Origin: Pseudoduganella namucuonensis | GTDB taxonomy: Bacteria > Pseudomonadota > Gammaproteobacteria > Burkholderiales > Burkholderiaceae_D | Direction of reading: 5' to 3' | Length of the DNA stretch: 64,000 bases | Assembly: GCF_900116645.1 (NCBI RefSeq) | Contig: NZ_FPBO01000016.1 | Coordinates: forward strand, 100,387-164,386 | Shown: positions 41,409-50,570 of the stretch, piece after piece | How positions within the stretch are numbered: position 1 is the first letter of the stretch | How the letters are laid out: every line of letters begins with the position of its first letter | Program-made: the position numbers and the translations under genes | Notes under the pieces: generated by a model | The model's input: the letters and a program-made list of their open reading frames with translations, nothing else | The model's database searches: none | Told to the model about the DNA's origin: nothing

Positions 41409-43196
41409 TTAAGGTTGCAGCCTGGCCAGCGACTTCAGGAAGGTGTCCGCGTCCTGGAAGCCGATCACGCGCGCGTCCGCGATTTCCCGGCCCCGGGCAT
41501 CGAACATGATGATGCCCGGCGGCCCGAACAGATTGAAACGTTTCAGCATGGCCTTGTCGTCCTCGTCGTTGGCCGTCACGTCCACCTGCAGCAGGATGGT
41601 GTCGGCCAGCTTGGCCCGCACCTCCGGCTTCACGAACGTCAGCTTTTCCATCTCCTTGCAGGACACGCACCAGTCGGCGTAGAAGTCGAGCAGGACGGTC
41701 TTGCCGCCGGTCTGCGCCAGCGCCGCGTCCAGCTGGGCGACGGTCTTGATGCGCTTGAACTCCAGTCCCCGGTGCGCGCCGCCCGTCAGGTGGGCGATGG
41801 GCGCCAGCACGTCCGTGCCGCCGGTGGCCACGCCCACCAGTTGCAGGCCGCCGAACAGGAAAAACACGGCGGCGGCCAGCTTGCCGCCCAGGCCGGCGCG
41901 GCTGGAGGCGAAGGCGATCAGGTACACGCCGTAGCCCATGCCCAGCAGCGCGAAGCCGGCCATCGCCAGCCACGCCGGTAGCACCGGCGACACCAGCCAC
42001 AGCGCCATGGCCAGCAGCAGCACGCCGAAGAACCGCTTGACGTTTTCCATCCAGCGGCCCGCGCGCGGCAGCAGCGCGCCGGCCGACACGCCCACCAGCA
42101 GCAGCGGCACACTCATGCCGACCGCCATGGCGAACAGGGCGCCGCCGCCGATCAGCACGTCGCGCGTCTGGCTGATGTAGACCAGCGCCCCGGCCAGTGG
42201 CGCCGCCACGCAGGGGCCGACGATCAGCGCCGAGATCGCGCCCATCGCGAACACGCCGGCCAGCTTGCCGGAGGATTGGCGGTTGGACGCGGTGCTCAGC
42301 CGGCTTTGCAGCGCGGCCGGCACCTGCAATTCATAGAAGCCGAACATGGACAGCGCCAGCGTCGCCATCAGCAGGCCGAAGGCGCCCAGCACCCAGGGGT
42401 TTTGCAGCGCCGCGGCCAGGCCTTCGCCGATCAGGCCGGCGGCGACGCCCAGCCCGGTGTAGACGATGGCCATGCCCAGCGCGTACGTCACCGACAGCAG
42501 CAGGCCGCGCGCGCGGCTGGTGCCGGCGCCCTCGCCCACCACGATGGACGACAGGATCGGCACCATCGGCAGCACGCAGGGCGTGAACGACAGGCCCAGG
42601 CCCAGCAGCGCGAACAGCGGCAGGATCACCAGCAGGCGGCCGCCCTTCAGGGCCGATTCGATGCGGCCAAGTTCGCTGCCCTGGTCCGGGCTGGCGACAT
42701 TGGCCGCGGCGGCGGCGCCATCCGATGCGGAGCCCCCCCCGTCCGCGGCGTCCAAAGCCGTCGCCGCGACGGCGCTGCCGCCGGCGCCCGTCAGCCTGGC
42801 CCGGGCTTCCTGCGGCGAATAGCACAAGCCCTTGTCCGAGCAGCCCTGCGAGGTGGCGGTCAGCGTGAAGGCCCCGGCCGTGTCGACGGGGATGGTGATG
42901 ACGACCTGCTTGCGGTAGGTCTCCACTTCCTTGTTGAAGGTCTCGTCGAACTTCACCTTGCCGGGCGGGATGTCGGCCTTGCCCAGCGTGGCGCCCTGGG
43001 CGGCGAAGGCGAAGCGCTCGCGGTACATGTAATAGCCGTCGGCGATGTCGTAGGTGACCGCGAGCGTCTTGTCGTCCACCATGCGGGCGGAAAACCTGAA
43101 CGCCACTTCCGGGTTGAGGAACTCCTCCTCCGCGTGGGCCGGTATGCCCAGCATGAGGATCAACAGCGCGAACAAGCGTGCAAAACGATGGAACAT
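41409..43196 (-). CDS. dsbD: Thiol:disulfide interchange protein DsbD
   Basis: A 595-residue protein that carries electrons from cytoplasmic thioredoxin to the periplasm. In order: signal peptide (to AHA, about residue 22), an N-terminal Ig-like domain with the redox pair in GCSDKGLC, an Ala/Gly linker, an eight-helix core with conserved TPCVLPMVP and GPCVAAPL, and a C-terminal thioredoxin domain with DFYADWCVSCKEME. The start at 43196 (MFHRF) gives a normal signal peptide. It serves cytochrome c maturation among other clients, which fits the System II genes nearby. Confidence 0.96.
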   Translation of the reverse strand: MFHRFARLFALLILMLGIPAHAEEEFLNPEVAFRFSARMVDDKTLAVTYDIADGYYMYRERFAFAAQGATLGKADIPPGKVKFDETFNKEVETYRKQVVITIPVDTAGAFTLTATSQGCSDKGLCYSPQEARARLTGAGGSAVAATALDAADGGGSASDGAAAAANVASPDQGSELGRIESALKGGRLLVILPLFALLGLGLSFTPCVLPMVPILSSIVVGEGAGTSRARGLLLSVTYALGMAIVYTGLGVAAGLIGEGLAAALQNPWVLGAFGLLMATLALSMFGFYELQVPAALQSRLSTASNRQSSGKLAGVFAMGAISALIVGPCVAAPLAGALVYISQTRDVLIGGGALFAMAVGMSVPLLLVGVSAGALLPRAGRWMENVKRFFGVLLLAMALWLVSPVLPAWLAMAGFALLGMGYGVYLIAFASSRAGLGGKLAAAVFFLFGGLQLVGVATGGTDVLAPIAHLTGGAHRGLEFKRIKTVAQLDAALAQTGGKTVLLDFYADWCVSCKEMEKLTFVKPEVRAKLADTILLQVDVTANDEDDKAMLKRFNLFGPPGIIMFDARGREIADARVIGFQDADTFLKSLARLQP

Positions 43197-43328
43197 GACA
43201 GCCTTTTCAAAATCAAACGATGCAACCGCGACCGGAACCGGATATGGTACACCCGGCATCCTTATCGCGCCTCATGTGCCGGGGAAATATGCGAAACTGG
43301 CCGCCTCGCAACCCGACCGGACACCGAT

Positions 43329-44987
43329 ATGGCAGTATTCCGTCCCTCCCTGCTCCCCATACTCGCGCTGGCGGCGAGCCAGGCCTCGGCCCAGGCCCCC
43401 GCCGCCGCGCTGGGCGCCATCTCCGAACAAGGCCTGCTGGGCCACATCAGGACGCTGGCGTCCGACGAGTTCGAGGGCCGTTCGCCCGGCTCGGCCGGCG
43501 AAGAAAAAACCGTGGCCTACCTCGAACAGCAATTCCGGAAACTGGGCCTGAAGCCCGGCAATCCCGACGGCACTTACGTGCAGCAAGTGCCGATGCGCGG
43601 CCTGACGCCCACACCCGCCTTCAGCTACCAGATCGGCGGCAAGACCGTGCCGCTGCGCTTCCCGGACGACTACGTGGCCCATTCGACGGCGCCGCGGACC
43701 AGCGTCCAGGTGGCCGATTCGGAGATCGTGTTCGTCGGCTATGGCGTGGTCGCGCCCGAATACGGCTGGGACGACTACAAGGGAATGGACGTGCGCGGCA
43801 AGACCCTCCTCATGCTGATCAACGACCCCGCCATCCCGGACCCGCGCGATCCCGCGCAGCTGGACAAGTCCATGTTCAAGGGCGCGGCCATGACCTACTA
43901 CGGCCGCTGGACCTACAAGTACGAGATCGCCGCCAGGCTGGGCGCCGCGGCCGCCATCATCGTGCACGAGACCAAGCCCGCCGCCTATCCCTACGAGGTG
44001 GTGAAGACGGGCGGCACGGGCGAGAACTTCAGCCTGCTGCGCGACGGGCCGGACCCGGACGCGCCCACCATCCCCGGCTGGATCCACCTGGACCGCGCGA
44101 AGGACATGATAGCGGCCGCCGGCCACGATTTCGACATGCTAAAGCAGGCGGCGCTGAAAAAGGATTTCCGCCCCGTGAGCCTGAAAGCGACGGCCGCCTT
44201 CCAGGTCGAGAACGTCGCGCGCACGGTGCGCTCGCGCAACGTGGTGGCGATGATCGAGGGCTCGGACCCGAAACTGAAGCACGAGTACGTGGTGTACACG
44301 GCGCACTGGGACCATTTCGGCATCGACGAGAAGCTGCCGGGGCCGCGCGGCAAGCAGATCTACCACGGCGCGCTGGACAACGCCTCCGGCACCGGCGCGC
44401 TGCTGGAGCTGGCCAAGGCCTACAAGGCGCTGCCGAAGGCGCCGAAACGGTCCATCGTGTTCATCGCCACCACGGCCGAGGAACGCGGGCTGCTGGGGGC
44501 GAAATACTACGCCCGGAACCCGCTGTACCCGCTGGAGCGCACCCTGGCCAACATCAACATCGACGGCGTCAACGCCTGGGGCCGGACGGCGCAGATCGAG
44601 AACGTGACGTCCGGCCATTCAACGCTGGACGAGCTGCTGGAAAAGTACGCGAAAAAGCAGGGGCGCAGGATGGAGCCGGATTCGCGGCCCGAGCTGGGCA
44701 GTTTCTACCGCGCCGACCAACTCGAGTTCGCCCGCGTCGGCGTGCCGGTGCTGTACACCAAGGCGCGCAGCAACTACATCGGCAAGCCGGCCGGCTACGC
44801 GCGCGAGGTGGTGGACCACTACGTGGCGCACGACTACCACAAGGTCAGCGACGACGTGCGCGGCGACTGGGACTTCAGCGGCGGCGTGCAGGACATCCAG
44901 CTGCTGTTCCAGGTCGGCTACGACGTCGCCCAGGGCAAGACCTGGCCCCAATGGAAGCCCGCCTCGGAGTTCAAGCGCCGGCCGTAG
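43329..44987 (+). CDS. M28-family zinc aminopeptidase, exported
   Basis: A 552-residue metallopeptidase with a signal peptide (cleaved near ASA-QA, residue 22), a PA-like insert (about 130-270) and the M28 catalytic domain. Co-catalytic zinc ligands are visible in YTAHWDHFG, GALDNASGTGALLE, TTAEERGLLG, NINIDGVN and HDYHKVSD. Such enzymes trim N-terminal residues from peptides outside the cytoplasm. Substrate unknown. The start at 43329 begins the signal peptide; the frame is open far upstream only as an antisense shadow of dsbD. Confidence 0.92.
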   Translation: MAVFRPSLLPILALAASQASAQAPAAALGAISEQGLLGHIRTLASDEFEGRSPGSAGEEKTVAYLEQQFRKLGLKPGNPDGTYVQQVPMRGLTPTPAFSYQIGGKTVPLRFPDDYVAHSTAPRTSVQVADSEIVFVGYGVVAPEYGWDDYKGMDVRGKTLLMLINDPAIPDPRDPAQLDKSMFKGAAMTYYGRWTYKYEIAARLGAAAAIIVHETKPAAYPYEVVKTGGTGENFSLLRDGPDPDAPTIPGWIHLDRAKDMIAAAGHDFDMLKQAALKKDFRPVSLKATAAFQVENVARTVRSRNVVAMIEGSDPKLKHEYVVYTAHWDHFGIDEKLPGPRGKQIYHGALDNASGTGALLELAKAYKALPKAPKRSIVFIATTAEERGLLGAKYYARNPLYPLERTLANINIDGVNAWGRTAQIENVTSGHSTLDELLEKYAKKQGRRMEPDSRPELGSFYRADQLEFARVGVPVLYTKARSNYIGKPAGYAREVVDHYVAHDYHKVSDDVRGDWDFSGGVQDIQLLFQVGYDVAQGKTWPQWKPASEFKRRP

Positions 44988-45046
44988 GCGGGGTTGCCGG
45001 GCGCAGCCAAGGCCAGGCCGGCCAAGCGCTTTCCCCACGCGGGGCG

Positions 45047-45078
45047 AAAAAAAAGCCAGGCTGAGCCTGGCTTTTTTT
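45047..45078. terminator. Bidirectional intrinsic terminator, M28 peptidase / rplQ
   Basis: A 7-bp stem (GCCAGGC/GCCTGGC, loop TGA, 45055-45071) is flanked by eight A and seven T. It serves the plus-strand peptidase gene and, on the other strand, ends the alpha operon after rplQ. Confidence 0.9.
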
Positions 45079-45093
45079 CATGCACGCCGTTGA

Positions 45094-45489
45094 TTACTCG
45101 GCGGTTGGAACTTCCGCGGTATCGCTGACTTCTGGACGGTCCAGCAATTCGACGAAGGCCATGGGAGCGTTGTCGCCCACGCGGAAACCCATTTTCAGGA
45201 TGCGCAGGTAGCCGCCGTTACGCGCAGCGTAACGTGGGCCCAGTTCGGCGAACAGCTTTTGCACGATTTCGCGGTCGCGCAGACGGGCGAAAGCCAGACG
45301 CTTGTTGGCCAGGGTGTCGGTCTTGCCCAGGGTCAGGATCGGCTCGACCACGCGACGCAGTTCCTTGGCTTTAGGAACGGTGGTTTTGATGGCTTCATGA
45401 CGCAGCAGGGAAACGGTCATGTTGCGCAGCATAGCCAGGCGGTGGGACGAGGTGCGATTCAGCTTACGGAGGCCGTGACGGTGACGCAT
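45094..45489 (-). CDS. rplQ: 50S ribosomal protein L17
   Basis: A 131-residue protein with the typical start MRHRHGLRKLNRTSSHR and TVPKAKELRRVVEPIL. Its acidic C-terminus (RPEVSDTAEVPTAE) is a short extension. Last gene of the alpha operon, 121 bases after rpoA and directly before the terminator. Confidence 0.98.
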   Translation of the reverse strand: MRHRHGLRKLNRTSSHRLAMLRNMTVSLLRHEAIKTTVPKAKELRRVVEPILTLGKTDTLANKRLAFARLRDREIVQKLFAELGPRYAARNGGYLRILKMGFRVGDNAPMAFVELLDRPEVSDTAEVPTAE

Positions 45490-45576
45490 GGTACTTCCTT
45501 TCGAGTGTGTTTAATGCCGAGTTCTTCGATCGCCAGAGACTTTCGCCGAGGCGCGGACCGGTTCATAAGGGTTGAA

Positions 45577-45600
45577 CGTCCGCGGCACATGCCGCGGACG
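45577..45600 (-). other. Strong hairpin between rpoA and rplQ
   Basis: A perfect 10-bp GC stem with ACAT loop (45577-45586 with 45591-45600) starts 11 bases after the rpoA stop on the minus strand. Only two T follow, so it may be an RNA-stability or processing signal, or a weak terminator. Confidence 0.5.
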
Positions 45601-45610
45601 GGTGCTGCAA

Positions 45611-46588
45611 TTACTTCTCCAGACCCGCCGGCGGCCAGTTCTCGAGCTTCATGCCCAAGGTCAGACCGCGCGAAGCCAGCACTTCCTTGATTTCGTTCAA
45701 GGATTTGCGGCCCAGGTTCGGCGTCTTCAGCAGTTCGTTTTCCGAACGCTGGATCAGGTCGCCGATGTAGTAGATGTTTTCCGCCTTCAGGCAGTTGGCC
45801 GAACGCACGGTCAACTCCAGGTCGTCCACTGGACGCAGCAGGATAGGATCGACCAGCGGAGCGCGCGATGGCGCTTCGGCGGCCGCTTCCGTGCCTTCCA
45901 GGGCGGCGAACACGTTCAGTTGATCAACCAGCACGCGGGCCGACTGGCGGATCGCTTCCTCGGGCGTGATCACGCCGTTGGTTTCGATGTTGATGATCAG
46001 CTTGTCCAGGTCGGTGCGCTGTTCCACGCGGGCCGATTCCACCGCGTACGACACGCGGCGCACTGGCGAGAACGACGCGTCCAGGATGATGCGGCCGATG
46101 GTCTTGTTGGTGTCTTCGGACAGGCGGCGGACGTTGCCCGGCACATAGCCGCGGCCTTTTTCCACCTTGATCTGCATGTCCAGCTTGCCGCCCGCGGTCA
46201 GGTGGGCGATCACGTGGTCCGGGTTGATCAGCTCGACGTCGTGCGGCAGGTCGATGTCCGATGCCAGGACGGCGCCTTCGCCTTCCTTCTTCAGGGTCAG
46301 GGTGACGGAGTCGCGGTTGTGCACCTTGAACACCACGCCCTTCAGGTTCAGCAGCAGGTCAACCACGTCTTCCTGCACGCCGTCCAGGGACGAATACTCG
46401 TGCACTACGCCGGCGATCGTCACTTCGGTCGGCGCGTAGCCGATCATCGACGACAGCAGCACGCGGCGCAGCGCGTTGCCCAGAGTGTGGCCATAGCCGC
46501 GCTCGAACGGCTCCATCACGACCTTCGCGTGACCGGCGCCCAGGGCTTCTACATCGATGATACGTGGTTTCAACAAACTGTTTTGCAT
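45611..46588 (-). CDS. rpoA: RNA polymerase alpha subunit
   Basis: A 325-residue subunit. The N-terminal assembly domain holds GYGHTLGNALRRVLLSSM (about residues 30-47). The C-terminal DNA/activator-binding domain holds RSANCLKAENIYYIGDLIQ and LLKTPNLGRKSLNEIK. Full length. Within the alpha operon, between rpsD and rplQ, but bracketed by hairpins on both sides. Confidence 0.99.
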   Translation of the reverse strand: MQNSLLKPRIIDVEALGAGHAKVVMEPFERGYGHTLGNALRRVLLSSMIGYAPTEVTIAGVVHEYSSLDGVQEDVVDLLLNLKGVVFKVHNRDSVTLTLKKEGEGAVLASDIDLPHDVELINPDHVIAHLTAGGKLDMQIKVEKGRGYVPGNVRRLSEDTNKTIGRIILDASFSPVRRVSYAVESARVEQRTDLDKLIINIETNGVITPEEAIRQSARVLVDQLNVFAALEGTEAAAEAPSRAPLVDPILLRPVDDLELTVRSANCLKAENIYYIGDLIQRSENELLKTPNLGRKSLNEIKEVLASRGLTLGMKLENWPPAGLEK

Positions 46589-46646
46589 GAAATGTCCTTT
46601 TCAATACCCTCGGCTCATTACACCGATAAGGCTGATGGCATTAGTG

Positions 46647-46672
46647 AAAACGCCCACTCCGGGGAGTGGGCG
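46647..46672 (-). terminator. Terminator-like hairpin between rpsD and rpoA
   Basis: On the minus strand a stem of 9-10 bp (46651-46660 with 46663-46672) is followed by four T (46650-46647). It sits just after the rpsD stop and about 60 bases before rpoA. It could attenuate transcription and lower rpoA relative to the ribosomal genes. Confidence 0.55.
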
Positions 46673-46689
46673 GGTTATTACGACTACGA

Positions 46690-47313
46690 TTAACGCGAGT
46701 ACAGTTCGACGATCAGCGATTCGTTGACGTCGTGGGCGATTTCGTTACGCTCTGGCAGGGACTTGAAGGTGCCTTCCATTTTCTTGGCGTCGACCGACAC
46801 CCAGGCTGGCATGCCGACTTGTTCGGCCAGCGACAGCGCTTCCAGGATACGGGTCTGTTTTTTCGCTTTTTCGCGCACGGCGATCACGTCGTTGGTCTTC
46901 ACGACGTAGGAGGCGATGTTCACGACGTTGCCGTTCACGGTGAAAGCCTTGTGCGACACCAGCTGACGCGCTTCAGCGCGGGTCGAGCCGAAGCCCATGC
47001 GGTAGGCGACGTTGTCCAGGCGGGTTTCCAGCAGTTGCAGCAGGGTTTCGCCGGTGTTGCCCTTGCGGCGGTCGGCTTCGGCGAAGTAGCGGCGGAACTG
47101 GCGTTCCAGGATGCCGTACATGCGCTTCACTTTTTGCTTTTCGCGCAGCTGGTTGCCGTAGTCCGAGGTGCGGGCGCCGGATTTCACGCCGTGCTGGCCT
47201 GGCTTGACATCCAGTTTGCATTTCGAGTCCAGCGAGCGGCGGGCGCTCTTCAGGAACAGATCGGTGCCTTCACGGCGGGACAGTTTTGCTTTTGGTCCGA
47301 TATAACGTGCCAC
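46690..47313 (-). CDS. rpsD: 30S ribosomal protein S4
   Basis: A 207-residue primary 16S rRNA-binding protein with MARYIGPKAKLSRREGTDLF at the start and an S4 RNA-binding domain (ETRLDNVAYRMGFGSTRAEA). In E. coli S4 represses its own operon; whether that holds here is unknown. It is 233 bases after rpsK, a wide gap for this operon. Confidence 0.99.
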   Translation of the reverse strand: MARYIGPKAKLSRREGTDLFLKSARRSLDSKCKLDVKPGQHGVKSGARTSDYGNQLREKQKVKRMYGILERQFRRYFAEADRRKGNTGETLLQLLETRLDNVAYRMGFGSTRAEARQLVSHKAFTVNGNVVNIASYVVKTNDVIAVREKAKKQTRILEALSLAEQVGMPAWVSVDAKKMEGTFKSLPERNEIAHDVNESLIVELYSR

Positions 47314-47403
47314 GGTGATTTCCTTTAATGATGATGACGCCCCAGCCGCATCGGAATGCGGTTAGGCGCTAGTCCAGCCCACTTTCGGCTTGGACGGTGG
47401 CTC

Positions 47404-47438
47404 AAAACGAAAAACCCGCCGAAATCATTCGACAGGCG
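47404..47438 (-). terminator. Possible attenuator in the rpsK-rpsD gap
   Basis: On the minus strand an imperfect GC hairpin (CGCC/GGCG at 47417-47420 and 47435-47438 plus GAA/TTC, with a 4-base bulge) is followed by TTTTTCGTTTTG. It would form right after the start predicted from the promoter at 47452-47480. Confidence 0.3.
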
Positions 47439-47451
47439 AGAACAGCCGGAC

Positions 47452-47480
47452 AGTATAGCCGTTTCCGGCCCACTGTTCCA
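47452..47480 (-). promoter_or_regulatory. Candidate internal promoter before rpsD
   Basis: TGGAAC (47480-47475) and TATACT (47457-47452) are 17 bases apart on the minus strand. The -10 is good and the -35 weak. It would give rpsD and rpoA a transcript of their own. Confidence 0.35.
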
Positions 47481-47546
47481 GCGGTTTTTACTTCCAGCAG
47501 GAAGACGCCGGGAGGCGGGGACAACCCCCACCGCCGGCAAGCGCCA

Positions 47547-47951
47547 TTAGATGCGACGACGCTTAGGAGGACGGCAGCCGTTGTGCGGCACTGGAGTCAC
47601 GTCCTGGATCTCGGTGATCTTGATGCCCAGGTTGTTCAGTGCGCGAACAGCGGATTCGCGGCCAGGACCGGGGCCCTTGATACGCACTTCCAGGTTCTTC
47701 ACGCCGCATTCCACAGCCACTTTGCCGGCGGCTTCAGCAGCAACCTGCGCCGCGAACGGGGTCGATTTACGCGAACCCTTGAAGCCAGCGCCACCGGACG
47801 TCGCCCACGACAGGGCGTTGCCCTGGCGGTCGGTGATGGTGATGATGGTGTTGTTGAAGGAAGCGTGCACGTGTGCGATGCCTTCAGCGACGTTCTTTTT
47901 GACCTTCTTACGAACGCGTGCTGCTGCTGCGCTGCTTTGTTGCTTAGCCAT
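47547..47951 (-). CDS. rpsK: 30S ribosomal protein S11
   Basis: A 134-residue platform protein with VAEGIAHVHASFNNTIITIT and the C-terminal DVTPVPHNGCRPPKRRRI. Fourteen bases separate it from rpsM, as usual in the alpha operon. Confidence 0.99.
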   Translation of the reverse strand: MAKQQSSAAAARVRKKVKKNVAEGIAHVHASFNNTIITITDRQGNALSWATSGGAGFKGSRKSTPFAAQVAAEAAGKVAVECGVKNLEVRIKGPGPGRESAVRALNNLGIKITEIQDVTPVPHNGCRPPKRRRI

Positions 47952-47965
47952 AGTAGTTTCCTAGA

Positions 47966-48331
47966 TTATTTCTTCAGCGATTGAGCGGCTTTGCGCGGGC
48001 CCTTGCGGGTACGTGCATTGGTGCGGGTACGCTGGCCGCGGACCGGCAGGCCCTTGCGGTGACGCATGCCGCGATAGCAACCCAAGTCCATCAGACGCTT
48101 GATGTTCATCGACAGTTCGCGGCGCAGATCGCCTTCAACGACGAACTTGCCGATCTCATCACGCAGCTTTTCCAGTTCGCTGTCGTCCAGGTCTTTGATC
48201 TTCTTGTTGGTTGGTACACCCGTCTGGGCGCAGATGAACTGCGCGCGCGGGCGGCCGACACCGTAGATGGCCGTCAGGCCGATAACGGTGTGCTGGTGAT
48301 TTGGGATGTTAACCCCTGCAATACGTGCCAT
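47966..48331 (-). CDS. rpsM: 30S ribosomal protein S13
   Basis: A 121-residue head protein with MARIAGVNIPNHQHTVIGLT and the basic C-terminus CYRGMRHRKGLPVRGQRTRT that reaches toward the P-site tRNA. First gene of the alpha group, 27 bases after rpmJ with no clear terminator between. Confidence 0.99.
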   Translation of the reverse strand: MARIAGVNIPNHQHTVIGLTAIYGVGRPRAQFICAQTGVPTNKKIKDLDDSELEKLRDEIGKFVVEGDLRRELSMNIKRLMDLGCYRGMRHRKGLPVRGQRTRTNARTRKGPRKAAQSLKK

Positions 48332-48358
48332 TCGTTATTCCTCGATAAATAACGGTTA

Positions 48359-48472
48359 TTAACCTTGACGCTGCTTGTGACGCGGTTCGACGCAGATTAC
48401 GCGGACCACACCTTTGCGCTTGATGATCTTGCAGTTGCGGCAGATGCGCTTGACTGAAGCGTTAACTTTCAT
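48359..48472 (-). CDS. rpmJ: 50S ribosomal protein L36
   Basis: A 37-residue protein starting MKVNASVKRICRNCKIIKRK. It keeps the zinc ligands C11, C14, C27 and H32, so it is the zinc-binding (C+) form. Located between infA and rpsM, its standard place. Confidence 0.97.
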   Translation of the reverse strand: MKVNASVKRICRNCKIIKRKGVVRVICVEPRHKQRQG

Positions 48473-48505
48473 TTTTGCACTCTCTTCTAGTACGATTTTT
48501 TAAAT

Positions 48506-48724
48506 TTACTTGGTCCGGAACACGATGCGGGCCCGGCTCAAATCATAAGGTGTCAGCTCGACCGTCACCTTGTCGCCAGGAAGGATGCGGATGTAGTTCA
48601 TCCGCATTTTACCCGAAATGTGCCCTAGTACCACGTGGCCGTTTTCCAGCTTCACTCGAAATGTTGCGTTGGGGAGATTCTCCAGAATCTCGCCTTGCAT
48701 TTGTATGACGTCGTCTTTTGCCAT
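48506..48724 (-). CDS. infA: Translation initiation factor IF-1
   Basis: A 72-residue OB-fold protein (MAKDDVIQMQGEILENLPNA; C-term YDLSRARIVFRTK) that binds the ribosomal A site during initiation. Located between secY and rpmJ, a common arrangement outside the enterobacteria. Confidence 0.98.
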   Translation of the reverse strand: MAKDDVIQMQGEILENLPNATFRVKLENGHVVLGHISGKMRMNYIRILPGDKVTVELTPYDLSRARIVFRTK

Positions 48725-48743
48725 TTTCGTTAGTTTGCTCCGC

Positions 48744-50078
48744 TTATCGCGTCGGAATTCCGCCCTTGAAGTTCGCCTTGCGCAGCAGCGATTCGTATTG
48801 CTGCGACATCACGTAGTTCTGGACCTGGGCCATGAAGTCCATGGTCACCACCACAATGATCAGCAGCGAGGTGCCGCCGAAATAGAACGGCACCTTCCAC
48901 TGGGCTTGCATAAATTCCGGCAACAAACACACCAGCGTGATGTAGACGGCGCCGGCCAATGTCAATCGCGTCAGGATCTTGTCGATGTAGCGGGCAGTCT
49001 GCTCACCGGGACGAATCCCTGGCACAAAGGCCCCGCTCTTCTTCAAGTTGTCCGCTGTTTCCTTGCTGTTGAACACCAGCGCGGTGTAGAAGAAACAGAA
49101 GAACACGATTGCCACGGCGTACAACAATGCATGTATAGGCTCGCCGGGTGCCAACGAGGCGGACAGGTCCTTGAGGAACCGCACCACCGGGTTGGACGAA
49201 TCAGCGCCCTTCGAGAACCAGTCCACGATGGTAGCCGGGAACAAGATAATCGACGATGCGAAGATCGGCGGGATCACGCCAGCCATGTTCAGCTTCAGCG
49301 GCAGGTGGCTGGTTTGGCCACCGTAGATCTTGTTGCCGACTTGACGCTTGGCGTAGTTGACCAGGATCTTGCGCTGGCCACGTTCCACGAACACCACCAC
49401 GTAGGTGACGACCGCCACCAGTGCCACGATGATGATGGCCGAGAAGCTGCCGATCGCGCCTTGCGACACCTGGGTGAACAAGCCACCCAGCGCGCCCGGC
49501 AGACCGGCGGCGATACCGGCGAAGATGATGATGGAGATGCCATTACCGAGACCGCGCTCGGTGATCTGCTCCCCCAGCCACATCAGGAACATGGTGCCGG
49601 TCAACAGCGTGACGACCGTGACGAAGCGGAAGCCCATGCCGGGTTCCAGGACCAGGCCGGCCTGCGACTCCAGCGCCACCGCGATACCCAGCGCCTGGAA
49701 CAGCGCCAGACCCACGGTGAAATACCGCGTGTACTGGGTGATCTTGCGGCGGCCGGATTCGCCCTCCTTCTTGAGCGCTTCCATCTGCGGCGACACGATC
49801 GACAGCAACTGCATGATGATCGAGGCCGAGATGTACGGCATGATACCCAGCGCGAACACCGTGAAGCGCGACAGGGCGCCACCGCTGAACATGTTGAACA
49901 TGCCCAGGATGCCGCCTTCCTGCGACTTGAACAGTGCGGCGAGCTGCACCGGGTCGATGCCCGGCACAGGAACGTGAGCGCCGATACGGTACACCACCAA
50001 TGCGCCAAGCAGGAACCACAGGCGCCCCCAGGGGAAGCCGGCCGCGGCGCTCTTAGCAAGTTGTGGATTGGTCGCCAA
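48744..50078 (-). CDS. secY: Preprotein translocase channel subunit SecY
   Basis: A 444-residue membrane protein with ten helices that forms the Sec channel. Conserved segments: FSGGALSRFTVFALGIMPYI, the plug region, and NGISIIIFAGIAAGLP. The cytoplasmic loop 6 has VVFVERGQRKILVNYAKRQ. Downstream of rplO in the spc operon. Confidence 0.99.
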   Translation of the reverse strand: MATNPQLAKSAAAGFPWGRLWFLLGALVVYRIGAHVPVPGIDPVQLAALFKSQEGGILGMFNMFSGGALSRFTVFALGIMPYISASIIMQLLSIVSPQMEALKKEGESGRRKITQYTRYFTVGLALFQALGIAVALESQAGLVLEPGMGFRFVTVVTLLTGTMFLMWLGEQITERGLGNGISIIIFAGIAAGLPGALGGLFTQVSQGAIGSFSAIIIVALVAVVTYVVVFVERGQRKILVNYAKRQVGNKIYGGQTSHLPLKLNMAGVIPPIFASSIILFPATIVDWFSKGADSSNPVVRFLKDLSASLAPGEPIHALLYAVAIVFFCFFYTALVFNSKETADNLKKSGAFVPGIRPGEQTARYIDKILTRLTLAGAVYITLVCLLPEFMQAQWKVPFYFGGTSLLIIVVVTMDFMAQVQNYVMSQQYESLLRKANFKGGIPTR

Positions 50079-50109
50079 TTTTCGCTCCGATCAGGCTGTG
50101 TGCGTCAAC

Positions 50110-50541
50110 TCAGGCGACCGAACCGCCAGCCGCTTCGATGGCCGCTTTCGCGCCCGCGGTGACTTTCAGGCCCTTGACGATGACTGCCTTGGTGATCTCG
50201 CCGGAGGCGATCACACGCACGTCGCGCGCCAGCACGCTCAGCACGCCGGCTTGCTTCAGCACCAGGATGTCGACTTCGCCCACGGCCAGGCCGTTCAGGT
50301 CGGACAGACGCACTTCAGCCTTGAAGGTGGCGTTGAGCGACTTGAAACCGCGCTTCGGCAGACGGCGTTGCAGAGGCATTTGACCGCCTTCGAAGCCGAC
50401 CTTGTGGAAGCCGCCCGAACGCGATTTTTGACCCTTGTGGCCACGGCCGGCGGTTTTACCGAGGCCGGAGCCGATACCGCGGCCAACGCGACGCTTGTAG
50501 TGCTTGGCGCCTTCTGCTGGTTGAATGGTATTCAATTCCAT
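50110..50541 (-). CDS. rplO: 50S ribosomal protein L15
   Basis: A 143-residue protein with MELNTIQPAEGAKHYKRRVG and the Gly/Arg-rich KTAGRGHKGQKSRSGG segment that threads into 23S rRNA. Placed between rpmD and secY. Confidence 0.99.
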   Translation of the reverse strand: MELNTIQPAEGAKHYKRRVGRGIGSGLGKTAGRGHKGQKSRSGGFHKVGFEGGQMPLQRRLPKRGFKSLNATFKAEVRLSDLNGLAVGEVDILVLKQAGVLSVLARDVRVIASGEITKAVIVKGLKVTAGAKAAIEAAGGSVA

Positions 50542-50570
50542 GTATTTCTCCAGATCGCAAGCCCGGGGGC

